Shown here: one piece after another, positions 54,613 through 64,000 of the stretch | Layout of the letters: each line of letters begins with the position of its first letter | Numbering within the stretch: the stretch's first letter is position 1 | DNA from: Hippopus hippopus | Lineage: Eukaryota; Mollusca; Bivalvia; Cardiida; Cardiidae | Direction: 5' to 3' | Assembly (NCBI GenBank): GCA_946811185.2 | Contig: OX328112.1 | Coordinates: 20,923,558 to 20,987,557 of the forward strand | Length of the DNA stretch: 64,000 nt | Made by a program: the position numbers and the translations under genes | Notes under the pieces: generated by a model | What the model was told of the DNA's origin: nothing | Databases searched by the model: none | Seen by the model: the letters and a program-made list of their open reading frames with translations, nothing else

Positions 54613-54705
54613 TCTCTTTAGCTCAGCGATTACTGTATCGGTCTTTTGTGCCCCGATAAACGAGGATCTTTACCGCACAGGTTCAAATCCCAGTCGGGGC
54701 ATTTT
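54613..54705 (+). mobile_element. tRNA-like SINE head fragment
   Basis: TTTAGCTCAGCGATT (box A-like), ATCGG/CCGAT anticodon-like stem and AGGTTCAAATCCC (box B). The acceptor arm does not close, so not a functional tRNA. Confidence 0.4.
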
Positions 54706-55183
54706 GTATTTCAGTTATACATTTGTCGCGAATTTTTCATGTTCGTAAGACGTTATTTACTTGGGGTGTCCATAGGCATCGCCCTTCAGAGCTATAATCT
54801 GATAGCAGGGAAAGCGAGGCTATACTTGAAATAAGTGAGCTGATATTACGATGTGGTTAAAACACGTTTAAAATGACGAAAATTCAGATTCGACTGAAAC
54901 TGTTACATAGCCAGGCACACGCGCGTACGCAAATGCGTATCAAGGAAAATGCGCGTGCATATTTTCGAAATGTCGAACCCATTAACACTAAAATTGAAAA
55001 AAAATATGCAGTTTTTTACCTATCCTCGAAGCCGATTTTTGAAGTTAAAGAATGCCCAATTTCGTTAACTTCATGGTGGGCTTTGCGTCCCCTCCCCAAA
55101 CACCACACCTTCAACATTTGCGTAAGTTCAAAAAAGGCCAATCTACGCCCCTGTCACCTAAGAAAGATTAACAAAACGATTAC
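54706..55183. other. CTL-3 intron 1, no exon
   Basis: A 109-codon open frame (54873-55202, +) overlaps the antisense of CTL-3 exon 1 and lacks domain features. CAATCTACGCCCCTGTCACC may be a mobile-element end. Confidence 0.4.
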
Positions 55184-55219
55184 CTGGCTGACCCGTTCCT
55201 AGCAGACTGTGCAAGATGT
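55184..55219 (-). other. CTL-3 putative noncoding exon 1 (5'UTR)
   Basis: This aligns with the first exons of CTL-1 and CTL-2 and ends GTCAGCCAG/GTAATC. Splicing to the acceptor at 51857 would remove about 3.3 kb. Confidence 0.5.
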
Positions 55220-55253
55220 GACAGGACCAGCTGAATGCATCCATGTTTATATA
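55219..55253 (-). promoter_or_regulatory. CTL-3 core promoter: TATA box and initiator
   Basis: On the minus strand TATATAAA (55253-55246) is a better TATA box than in the other copies, again after AGCTTACCC. A TCACATC initiator has its A at 55219. Homology to the CTL-1 promoter continues upstream to the GTTAAACTTTGCA motif near 55350. Confidence 0.6.
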
Positions 55254-55800
55254 GGGTAAGCTGCATGTATTCTGAGTGTTGTGCAAACTGACTCGGTGAA
55301 CGAAAAGTGCATGTTCAGCACTTGCAAGGTTATATGCGCGTATTGCGTAGTTATGCAAAGTTTAACCCTGTTATCGGACAGCCCCGAGTGTTAACCCTCA
55401 TCCGGCAAAATAACTTAAGGTATTACCATCCTAACGCTTCTAGTGCAACATGAAATAAATTTTCTTATCAGTTGATAAATAAGGATTTATACTCGTATAA
55501 TATTTTTGCACATTTCTAGCTGACAAGAAATTCCTTTGAGGTCTATCTTGAAATTATTTGTTGACACTTTTGTTAGTTTCCTGAAAAGGGAGGTAATTAT
55601 CATCTCCCTTTGTAATGAGAATATAGTGGTTTTAGATTTATAAATGATAATTCTAAGAAGGAAAAAAAGGAAAAAGTGGCTCGGTGAAAGTAGTACAATA
55701 ATACTCATTTTTAATTATAGCTATTTTTGTACGATAATATTATAGTGGAAATAGCTGTTTTCCATTAGGAGGGTACTACCTTAAGTCTTTCAGTGCCAAA

Positions 55801-56069
55801 TATATGAGCCATGCTCTGGCAAAAGGGGGCTTAATGCATCTCTATGATGCATTATACTAAGTAAGCCATCACGTAATCATGGATCCATAATATTGCTACT
55901 CTTTTGACAATCGACTTAATCATGAGGAAGACTGATCCTTTGGCATACAGAAAATCGACCAAAACCGAAAAGTTTCGGCCCAGGTCAGCCTGCGCGGACT
56001 GCGCAGGCTGACCTGGGTCGATACTTTTCGCAAATGTATTAAGCACCCTTTTCACAGAGCATGGCTCAT
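55801..56069 (+). repeat. Family A MITE, best preserved
   Basis: ATGAGCCATGCTCTGGCAAA to AGAGCATGGCTCAT with TATA-type flanks. A long hairpin from AAAAGTTTCGGCCCAGGTCA to its complement. Confidence 0.85.
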
Positions 56070-56119
56070 ATAAACTCGACCTTTTTTGAAGACTGAAATA
56101 CAAGCCTATGAGTCTCAGA

Positions 56120-56257
56120 AAGATTTTTATTTTAAGGCTTAACTAAACAAGCGGATGGCATAGATCAAAGATCAGACTCACGTTCTGTGCAGTATGATCT
56201 TGATCTACACTGTCTGCTAAAGGTCAGTGAGTCGCGCTTAGCAGACTATGGGTTAAC
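56120..56257. repeat. Family F MITE fragment
   Basis: AAAGATCAGACTCACGTTCT hairpin and CTTAGCAGACTATGGGTTAA end. Confidence 0.65.
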
Positions 56258-56670
56258 GACCCGTAGAAAAAAAGCCTTTTGAAAACCTTGTCGGAGAAGG
56301 AGAAAATGCTGGTAAACCAACAATGTTTTCTACCATCGCAGGGCCAATTCTAATCATAAAAAGCACATTTGATGTATTGTCTAGACTCACTTTTTATTTT
56401 GAGACAAGTCTGAAATGTTGTCGGTCAGTGAATAGTTTAACTCTGTACCGGGCAGCAAACCTTGAGAAATTGTGCATGTTATATTGAAAGCATTTGAAAG
56501 CATTTGCTCGTGGTAAGTTAGATGTGTTTCAAACGAAAAGGTGCGAGTTTGACAGGTTAGAAAACATTAAGGGAAATTAGTTATCAGCATTTCCTCTTTT
56601 TTTTCAAGAATGTTTTCGAAAGCCTTTATTCCCTGTTTTGCCAAGGACGGGATCGTTTCGTGAAGGAATG
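56255..56670. repeat. Two adjoining family D copies
   Basis: First: AGAAGGAGAAAATGCTGG with worn second arm. Second: mirrors 17262-17490, including TCTGTACCGGGCAGCAAACC. Confidence 0.55.
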
Positions 56671-56775
56671 AGTCCCTACAGGGAATTACAATACAGTTAC
56701 TTAAATCATAGGCAAATGTTCAAAGCTCCATTTGTCTATTACGGAGTACCAAAATGTTGGTTGCTAAGTCATAAC

Positions 56776-57010
56776 TTATGAGCCATGCTCTTTGAAAAGG
56801 GGGTTTAATGTATCTGCAAAAAGTATCGATCCATGTCAGCCTGCCCAATCTGCGCAGGCTGACATGGGTCGAAATTTTTTGCTATTTGTAAATTTTCTGT
56901 ATCTCTCACAAAATGGATTTTATTGGTCCATATTAGTTATATGACGATCTGCTTGGTACAATGCACCACAGTTTTGCATTAAACTCCGTTTTTCAGAGAA
57001 TAGCTCATAA
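56776..57010 (-). repeat. Family A MITE, reversed
   Basis: ATGAGCCATGCTCTTTGAAA with hairpin AAGTATCGATCCATGTCAGC; right end AGAGAATAGCTCATA. Confidence 0.75.
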
Positions 57011-57012
57011 AT

Positions 57013-57273
57013 GGCCTGCAACACGTGAAAAGGGACATTCGGACATTTGCGTAAAGTGTCGTCTCGGATCAGCATGCGCAGTCCGCGCAGTCTGATCCGA
57101 GATGAAACTTTCCGATCGTGTGTGATTTTCTGTTTCACACAAGTCTACTGTTGAACAAAATCTAATATTGACGTAAAGTGCCGTCTCGGATTAGCCTGCG
57201 CGGACTGCGCAGGCTGATCCGAGACGACACTTTATGCAATTGTCCGAATGCCCCGTTTCGCGTGTTGTAAGCC
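57013..57273. repeat. Family B MITE abutting family A
   Basis: GGCCTGCAACACGTGAAAAG to GCGTGTTGTAAGCC; two hairpins. Confidence 0.85.
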
Positions 57274-57469
57274 ATTAATAGTAGTATAATATGCAATATA
57301 GGGGCGATGCGCCAATGCGCTACTTTTAGTAGCAGTGTTTGGTGATCAACCAATGAAAATTTCAGTGTTTCATGATACACCATTGGAGCTTCAAAGCCCT
57401 GTGGTTAAATCAAGTTGGTCAAATTTGGTTTAGTTTATGTTGAATCCTTGCGATACTAAAAGGGACAAT

Positions 57470-57675
57470 GGGAGTGATGAAGATGCAATATTCGCAAGCC
57501 GGAGACCAAGGGTATGAATCATACCCAAAGCGCCGGGTTTTTGTGAGGGAGTGTCCTTGGACAAGACACTTTAGATTCCTAACCTAGTGCTGTTTAGACC
57601 AAGACAGACATTGATAATCGGACTACCACCGTGAAATGACGGAAATAATTTTGAAAACGGCATAAAACACCATAA
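57470..57675 (+). mobile_element. SINE, 5' head degenerate
   Basis: TCGCAAGCCGGAGACCAAGG, GTCCTTGGACAAGACACTTT and ACGGCATAAAACACC; related to 16558-16745. Confidence 0.55.
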
Positions 57676-57684
57676 AGTGTGCAC

Positions 57685-57932
57685 CTAGAGATAGTTTCAA
57701 CTCTCTACCACACACAAATCCGAGTTTTAAGTAACTTCGTTGAGAAGTGCTCTTTAAGATATTGTGGAGAAACGCAGAAAATGCTGGTAACCTGCATTTT
57801 CCCATTTTCCTGCAATATTTTCTATCTTTCAAAAACATAATTTAAGATTGTGAGTCACATTCATTTTGTTGTCTGCAAATAATTCTAATTTTGACAAGTC
57901 TGAAATTTTGTCATTTGGTAAAGAGTTTAAAC
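57685..57932. repeat. Family D MITE
   Basis: ACTCTCTACCACACACAAAT, core ATGCTGGTAACCTGCATTTT, right end TTTGGTAAAGAGTTTAA. Confidence 0.6.
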
Positions 57933-57955
57933 TTTGTTGTGCCCTCGCTGTAAAC

Positions 57956-58262
57956 TGATTGGTTAATTGATTGCCTGGTGTTTAACGTCGTTTTCAACAT
58001 GATTTCAGTTTTATCGCGGCGGCAAGTGCACCTTTCCATGCTTTCCTGGAGTTTCTTTCACCAGTACTCCGCACAATATTCTTTCCAAGCCACTGGCTGC
58101 TTTCCCACATAACCATCGTCGAAACAACAGACAGCGTTAAGAAAGGAATGGATCCTGTCACAGTGACTGTCATAAATCTTCGGAAAGAAATTGACCGAGC
58201 AGGGTATCGAACCAGCAACCCCTTGTTCTCAAGTCACGCTACCGACTGAGCTACCGGGCGCG
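57956..58262 (-). mobile_element. tRNA-derived SINE, reversed
   Basis: Reads CCCGGTAGCTCAGTCGGTAG, box B GCTGGTTCGATACCC and tail AATCAATTAACC on the minus strand; same family as 45258 and 49626. Confidence 0.75.
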
Positions 58263-58474
58263 GCGCTGTAAAACCTTTACTTTTTGCATCACAGTTGCAA
58301 GTTTGACGAACAAGTACTATAATAAGGAACAGTTAATTTCTTGTAAGAAGACCTGCTCCTCTTTCAACGATGTTTTTGGAGTTTTCTACGGCACGGTATT
58401 AATAGGCACTTTTGTACAAAAATGTATAAACGAATTACAGATGAATCGCATGCTTATGCAGTATTTATCAAATT

Positions 58475-58957
58475 GAGGCATGCTCTGGCAAAAGGGGGTT
58501 TAAAGCATCTCCTTGATGTATTATACCAAGTAAGTCATCGCATAACTATGGATCCATACAATCCATTTTGTGTGACAGCCGACTGAATCTGGAGATAGAA
58601 TCGACCTTTAACTCTTTACCAAACGACAAAGTTTTAGACTGGTCCAGATTGAAAGCATATGCAGACGACATTTAAATCTGACTGAAAAATTGAAATTTGC
58701 TTTGGGAAGGGTAGAAAACATGGTGGGAAAAGGAGAAAATGCTGGTTACCAGCATTTTCTCCTTTTCCCATCATGTTTTCAAAAGGCTTCTTTCTTGGGG
58801 TCGTTAAAAGTCGGGATTGTGTGGTAAACGGTGTGCAGAAAATTTTCAAATAAAAATTTCGACCCACTGTCAGCCTGCGCGGACTGCGTAAGCTGACCTT
58901 GGTCGGTACATTGTGCAGGTGCATGTACCCCACTCCCTTTTCGCACTGCAAGGCTCA
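58475..58957 (+). repeat. Family A MITE split by a family D insertion
   Basis: A halves 58475-58606 and 58833-58957; intact D (58607-58832) between them with AACTCTTTACCAAACGACAA and TTGTGTGGTAAACGG ends. Confidence 0.8.
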
Positions 58958-58969
58958 ATTGATCTTTGT

Positions 58970-59050
58970 CGCTTTTGCAGGCAGTTTAGATCAAGATCAG
59001 ACTGCACAAAACGTGCAGTCTTATCTTGGATCTACACTGTCTGCAATATT
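58970..59050. repeat. Family F hairpin fragment
   Basis: AGATCAAGATCAGACTGCAC and CGTGCAGTCTTATCTTGG. Confidence 0.65.
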
Positions 59051-59307
59051 GTGCCATAGTCTGGCCAAAACAATCTTGAAGTTGCAATATTTTGGCTATT
59101 TGTCTTTAATAAGAAAGTCTATTTCATCACCTTAGCAATATAAAGTGTTTATATCGTCATTGTAAGACCTACACATGTCATAAATATAATTTCAAAATAG
59201 TGCGTAATAAGAAACAATTTAGGGCAATAATTATTGACTGTCTGCCAGATTTTACTTGACAAGATCTCAGTTTTGCAGGATACGCATTATTCGTCGGAAA
59301 TCAAACT

Positions 59308-59525
59308 TAACCCTGTACTAAACAGTCCTTTCTTTTAACAACCCTATGAAAGATGGCCTTTGAAAACGTTGAGGGGGGAAAAGGGGGCGAATAGCATTCT
59401 CTTCTTTTCCAAGATGTTTTCTATCGCTTCAAAGAATTATTTTAGCATTTGAGCCACATGGATTCTGTCGTCTGTAAATGCTTTCAACCTAGACATGCCT
59501 GAAATGTTGTCTGTTAAAGAGTTAA
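59308..59525. repeat. Family D MITE, centre lost
   Basis: TTAACCCTGTACTAAACAGT left end; TGTCTGTTAAAGAGTTAA right end. Confidence 0.55.
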
Positions 59526-59879
59526 ACCAGATTTTGTAAACACAATACATGTAATAAACTAAAATCCCTTTAATTAGTTTAAAAATATTTTTTTGTTATT
59601 GTTTCACAAATTCTTAAATGAAATACATTTTGACATAGATCTAGAATACAAATAAGACAAAAGGGTTTGGTCACACGTTCACACAACTTAGATTCGGCCA
59701 TCCCCTTATTAAACATACATAGTATTCAGTCTTCAAAAAAAAAAAAAAAAAATGGAGAATATCCTAAATAGAAATATTTTAACAGAATATGATTGAAGAC
59801 AGTTTTGTTGCAGTTATTGAGAAGATTTTCCTAAACGACAATAAATAAAATAGAAGACATTAAGAACGTGTTGTGAATA
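59526..59879. other. No gene
   Basis: AT-rich sequence with an A18 run near 59734. Nothing recognised. Confidence 0.5.
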
Positions 59880-60055
59880 GCAATAATAACCGTGATTTTA
59901 TTTCATGCTTTCCGGTAGGTTATCGAGAAATATCGGTGAAATATTTTTCGATATTTCATGGTTACGACCAGTGAAAATACCTACTTTTATACTCTTCAAT
60001 TGAAGGCGGAAACAGTTTTTCCCGCGCACTAGTTACCTAGGTAAAATGCGCGTAT

Positions 60056-60962
60056 ATATATATTCTTTATTTCCTCCAATTTCATTGAAGAGTACAGATA
60101 TACATAATAATGAAAGATAACGTAATTTACATACATTAGATCTATACAAAGCACACAGACACACACACACACGCCTGCACGAACACACACCTAATTCATC
60201 CTAATTCAACATATATCCTATTTCGGACTTCTAAGATTTTAATCTGATAATCTTAATTAAACTATTACTATAATTCTTAAGAAATACAGGCTTAAGTTCT
60301 AAAATTTTTCTTGGTATAATCTCCAAATACGGTCTAAGCAAAACAATAATGAAGTCAAAAATTCCACATGAGATACTTTTAAGATTTGTAAAAAATCGGT
60401 AACTGGTGCTCCTAACAAGATGCACTCTAGTTTCGTCACTTACTGAATTATAGTAATTTAATACATCATTACCGAACTTGGACTTAATGATATTGCAGAT
60501 TTGTGCTCTTATGCATGAGGTAAATGAACAATGCTCCAAACAATGTATTTCCACATTGGTATACAAGATCCCACATCTCTCACACAAAAGATTTCGTGAG
60601 CTTAAACTCTGTCCAAATCTTGAAATCGTCGATATTACATTCCTACACTGAGGAAGTAATTTGTATTTACATTTACTTATATGCCAAAATATACTTTCAC
60701 AAAACGCTGGGTGTATTTTGGAAAATAAGTAAAGCTCTGGATCAGCTCCGGTATCATTCATCCAGCGGTTTGCATAATATGCATTTGTATAATTCTTGGA
60801 GATTTTTTTCCATGCGGACTGAAGAGGAAAATATGAACTATTATAGAAATTGTCTAAATAATTATTCAGGCCATATTTCTTCAAGACATTACTTATGTCA
60901 TTTAAATATCCGTATTTTACTGTATCGGTATTCATGTTATTCATGTACTGGATTTTGATTAA
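60056..60962 (-). mobile_element. 5'-truncated non-LTR retrotransposon, C-terminal tail of the reverse-transcriptase ORF
   Basis: On the minus strand an open frame runs from about 60960 to a stop at 60231, roughly 243 codons. It contains a Cys/His cluster (LCERCGILYTNVEIHCLEHC) of the kind found after the reverse-transcriptase domain in RNase-H-less non-LTR elements of invertebrates. No polymerase catalytic motif is present, so only the tail survives. The 3' end (60230-60056) is AT-rich with GGAAATAAAGAA followed by a (TA)n tail, typical of target-primed insertion. It interrupts a family H element (halves at 59880-60055 and 60962-61165). The open frame extends into the H half up to 61217, which is fortuitous. 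Confidence 0.6.
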
Positions 60963-61204
60963 GTCCCCCCCCCCCCACAAAGGGTTAAAAGCATGAAATA
61001 AATAGAATATTTGTCTTTTTTCGGTGAAAGATGGTTTCTCGTGAACATCATAGGTAATATTTTCACTCGTGGCTTTGCCACTCGTGAAAATATTACCGAT
61101 GATGTTCACTCGATGAAATAAATTTCGATCTTTCACTGTAAAAAACAAATATCCTCTATCTATTAAATAGGGGAAAATGACAGATAGATGCTGTAAAAGA
61201 ACAC

Positions 61205-61367
61205 CTAAAGGTCTCAAAAATTGAAACTTGACTTTAGAAGAGTAGAAAACATTGTGGGAAAAAGGAGAAAATGCTGGTTACCAGCAATTTGTCCTTTTCC
61301 CACAGTGTTTTCAGAAGGCTTCTTCCTCTGGGTCGTAAAAACCAGGGATTTTTTGCTAAAGGGTTAA
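61205..61367. repeat. Family D MITE, partial
   Basis: GGAGAAAATGCTGGTTACCA core; right end TTTGCTAAAGGGTTAA. Confidence 0.65.
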
Positions 61368-61911
61368 AGTGCCTTTCACTACAACAGGGTAGACCAAGAA
61401 CAGACTGCACTGCTTTAGTGCAACACTACATATTGTCTTCGATCACCCTGTTTCATGTTTACTTGGGTTCATTCACCCTTTTTTCCATTCATTCACGAGA
61501 GAAGAAAGCATTCCATCGTAATGCTTTATGGAAATCCCAATGATGAGGTTTGGCAAAGCTGGGATTCGTACTCACAACGCCATGATCACAAGGTCTAGAT
61601 CTACATATCGTCGTTTGATTTTTTTTTAATGACAATTTTTGTATGAAATAATAATGAGTTTTCAGATAATTTTTCTACAAAATATTCATGGCGTTGGTAT
61701 TGAGGCTTTTCTTATTCATTTTATAGGCCTACTTTCTCCCGTCACAAATCGAAAATCGAGAAGCTCTTCAGTGATAAAGCGGACCCGTAATATGGGAAAG
61801 TGTTATTCAGGTTGCCTACTTAGTGATTATGAATATTCTCTAATTACATTTAACCTTAATTACATCTATTGAGTTTCGTCAAATAAATTTCAATTTTTTA
61901 AACTTTCAATT
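61368..61911. other. No gene
   Basis: One worn SINE-like reversed box B (about 61553, GGGATTCGTACTCACAACGC). Nothing else supported. Confidence 0.45.
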
Positions 61912-62145
61912 AACCCTTTAACAACGTAATCTTGAGTTTTAATGACCCTAAGAATGAAAAAAAAAAAAAAAAAATGAAAACACTGAAGGAAAAGGAGAAC
62001 ATGCTGGTTAATCAGCATGTTCACCTTTTCCCGCAATATGTTTTACCGTTTAAAAGAAACCATATGAACAACATTTAATTTGTCGTCTCCAAATGCGTTC
62101 AATTTGGACAAACCGAAATAATTTTCGTTCGGCAAAGAAATAACC
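61912..62145. repeat. Family D MITE
   Basis: TTAACCCTTTAACAACGTAA left end; ACATGCTGGTTAATCAGCAT core. Confidence 0.65.
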
Positions 62146-62162
62146 GAACACGGCAGATTCTC

Positions 62163-62236
62163 CTTCCGGTAATTAGAAACAAAACATACCGTCTATGACG
62201 TCACATAAACCCAGCAACGATAAACAATATGGCGGC
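62163..62236 (+). promoter_or_regulatory. Putative promoter motifs for the right-end gene (ETS, CRE, YY1-like)
   Basis: CTTCCGG at 62163-62169, the palindromic CRE TGACGTCA at 62196-62203 and CAATATGGCGGC at 62225-62236 cluster within 75 bases, 250-320 bases upstream of the candidate ATG. There is no TATA box. This combination is typical of broadly expressed genes. Motif matches only. Confidence 0.4.
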
Positions 62237-62485
62237 GTAAGGTGCGAGATGTATCAAGTTTACAAATGAATGAATTGTAATACTTATCTAATCTTGCTTC
62301 AGTAAGCGTGAAAAAGATTCCATTGTTCTTTGAAAGGATTGATTACACGCGACTTCATAAGGGAGACTTTCTCTGACCTCTGTCCCACATTACAATGACT
62401 AAAAATAAAAGTTGACCCAGTAACCGTGTCAATTAAGGAAATCATTCATAGACGGATTTTACACCACGCGCGGTCGTGTGTCTAG

Positions 62486-62590
62486 ATGGCAGCTGGAAGT
62501 GGGGCCCTAAATTTGTCCCTGTTGTCAAGGGGAGTCGGGGAAGTCAAAAGAAATGGAACTGAGAGAGTGGATGTTATCTTTGAACCACAG
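62486..62590 (+). CDS. Candidate first coding exon of an unrecognised gene (continues off window)
   Basis: An ATG opens 35 codons that end exactly at CAG/GTAAGA, a near-consensus donor, in phase 0. The peptide begins MAAGSGALNLSLLSRGVGEV and ends RVDVIFEPQ. I do not recognise a family from 35 residues. No later exon is visible before 64,000; the downstream intron is filled with D and F palindromes. Unlike its surroundings the segment is non-repetitive and GC-richer, and the 330 bases upstream carry promoter-like motifs, which supports a real gene start. Other readings are a chance ORF beside a chance donor, or a 5' exon of a long broadly expressed gene, which the upstream motifs favour. Confidence 0.5.
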
Positions 62591-62611
62591 GTAAGAGGTT
62601 TACTAAATTTC

Positions 62612-62832
62612 TTCACTCTTCACCAAACCATAAAATTTTAGACTAGTCCAAATTGAAAGCCTTTGCAGGTGACAAATTCAGTGTAGCTCAATTGATGTTT
62701 TTTTTGGGGGTTGAAAATATTGTGGAAAAATGAGAAAATACTGAAAGTATTTTCCTTCTTTCTCAAAATGCTTTTAAAGGCCTTCTTCCTCTGAGTTGTT
62801 AAAGCTTGGAATTGTGTGGCAATGGCTGAAAC
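62612..62832. repeat. Family D MITE in the presumed intron of the right-end gene
   Basis: TCTTCACCAAACCATAAAAT left end; TTGTGTGGCAATGGCT right end. Confidence 0.6.
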
Positions 62833-63035
62833 CAACAACAACAACAACAACAAAGAAAACCAAGGTATGAATGTGCAAGCTAAGAAAATTCTTTACCTAA
62901 ACTGTAGAAAAAAAAAATGTCTAACTATAGGCATTTTTTTTGGTTTGAAGAAAGTGTCTATGAGAATAAAGCTTTATGTTGTATTTGTGGAGTAAAGGGT
63001 TGACTCATTACCACTCAAATTCTATCTGTAATCCA

Positions 63036-63765
63036 TTACCATACAATCCTGAATCTTAACAGCTGTGACAGAGATGACTTTTGAAAACATGGGAAAGGAA
63101 GAAAGTGAAGGTTGATCAACATTTTCTCCTTGTTCTTCAATGTTTGCCACCCTCTCAGAGGAATATCTCACAATTTAAACCATCTTAATTTCTGCAAGTG
63201 CTTTCAAATGCAGACAAGTTTAAAATTTTATTGTCTGGTAAAGGGATTATGATGCAAAGAAAGGTTTTTTAAACAAAAAGGCAAGAGTCTCTGATAAATG
63301 ATTTGAACAACATTTTGGGTAAAGAAGCAACAGCTTGTTTCAAAAGTGGTTTAACTCTTTACTACATAATGAAATTTTAGACTTGTCCAAATTCAAAGCA
63401 TTTGGATTTGACAAATTGAAGATGGCTCAAATGACCAAATTTGTCCTAGATTGGGTAGAAAACATTGTGGGAACCGGTTACTAGCAGTTTCACCTTTTTC
63501 CACAATGTTTTCAAACGCTTTCTCCCCTAGGGTTGTTTAACTCTACCAAACAACAAAATTTTAGACTAGTCCAAATTGGAAGCATTTACAGATGACAAAA
63601 TTAATGTGACTCAAAAATGAAATTTGTTCTGGGAAGCAAAGAAAACATTGTGGGAAAAGGAGAAAATGCTGGTTACCAGCATTTTCTCCTTTTCCCTTAA
63701 GGTTTTCAGAAGGCTTCTTTCTCAGGGGTGTGAAAACCCGGGATTGTTTGGTAAAGGGTTAAACC
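63036..63765. repeat. Three consecutive family D MITEs
   Basis: About 63036-63248, 63352-63540 and 63540-63765. The last has a perfect palindrome (GAGAAAATGCTGGTTACCAG) and ends TTTGGTAAAGGGTTAA. Confidence 0.65.
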
Positions 63766-63774
63766 TGGGATGGC

Positions 63775-63997
63775 ATGGTAAAATGTTAACCCTCAGAGCT
63801 CCGAATAAATGGAATGGACAATATCGGTCTAGAATAAGACCTAGATAGTTGCAATTTCATGCTTGCTATTTGTCTTCAGTATTTCATGTAAGCAGATAGT
63901 GAATATCAAAGATCAGACTGCATATTATGTGCAGTCTGATCTTGATCTACAATAGCTGCAAAGAGAACTTTAGTTGTGAAAGGTGCTTTAAGGGTTA
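63775..63997. repeat. Family F MITE at the window edge
   Basis: AAAGATCAGACTGCATATTA hairpin and CTTTAAGGGTTATG end. Confidence 0.65.
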
Positions 63998-64000
63998 TGC

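Larger units (their letters stand above)
46215..55380 (-). repeat. Inverted third lectin block (contains CTL-3)
   Basis: In inverted order it carries promoter, noncoding exon, J and K elements, four coding exons, MITE L and the A element that follows L in units 1 and 2. The match resumes across private insertions (47164-47537 and a B element at 46467-46718). Confidence 0.65.

Noticed and set aside
54613..54705. Possible tRNA gene
   Set aside because: Box A- and B-like motifs are present, but the acceptor stem pairs only over 53 bases and the anticodon loop is too long. Same for the heads of the other SINEs.
54873..55202. 109-codon open frame upstream of CTL-3
   Set aside because: Overlaps the antisense of the conserved CTL-3 exon 1; no counterpart in units 1 or 2 and no domain.
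55801..57273. CRISPR-like regular palindromes
   Set aside because: The repeats are dispersed MITE hairpins with unrelated spacing in eukaryotic DNA; there is no array or cas gene.
60524..60958. 144-codon plus-strand frame
   Set aside because: Antisense shadow of the retrotransposon ORF, which carries the Cys/His motif on the other strand.

Overview
The window reads as nuclear DNA of an invertebrate animal. It is AT-rich, its genes are split by GT-AG introns, and it is crowded with short palindromic elements and tRNA-derived SINEs. The type of C-type lectin gene and the style of repeat suggest a bivalve mollusc. That assignment is inference, because nothing in the window names a species.

The coding content is small. 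Three paralogous C-type lectin genes (CTL-1, CTL-2, CTL-3) occupy about 17.8-26.7 kb (+), 35.2-41.5 kb (+) and 55.2-47.6 kb (-). Each encodes a 176-residue secreted protein: a signal peptide, then one long-form carbohydrate-recognition domain with an EPN sugar-specificity motif and an LND motif. All three share the same four coding exons, identical exon lengths and intron phases 1-0-1. Each also appears to have a TATA promoter and a small noncoding first exon 1.2-4.4 kb upstream of the ATG. CTL-3 has a shifted 3' splice site that should break its reading frame. The only other gene evidence is a candidate first coding exon of an unrecognised gene leaving the window at the right end (62,486-62,590, +), with ETS-, CRE- and YY1-like sites upstream.

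Layout: 1-11.4 kb has no recognisable gene (piggyBac-style TTAA palindromes, hAT-like elements, minisatellites). 11.4-14.5 kb is a repeat cluster. About 14.5-30.5 kb and 30.5-44.2 kb are two copies of one tandem segmental duplication, each holding one lectin gene. 44.2-46.2 kb is a spacer with a 170-bp tandem array and a SINE. About 46.2-55.4 kb is an inverted third lectin block. 55.4-62 kb is repeats plus a 5'-truncated non-LTR retrotransposon. 62-64 kb holds the candidate exon and a dense run of palindromes.

Family names used below are mine. A (about 265 bp, ATGAGCCATGCTCT ends), B (about 260 bp, GGCYTGCAACACGCG ends) and E share one homologous hairpin. C, D and F are TTAA-flanked palindromes. 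G, H, I, J, K, L, M and N are other short elements. Because the lectin blocks are paralogous, shared and private insertions order the events: the intron-2 SINE, the 3'UTR MITE (L) and several A elements predate the duplications, while many B, C and D insertions are younger. All coordinates and comparisons were made by eye. Repeat edges are approximate, usually within 5-20 bases.
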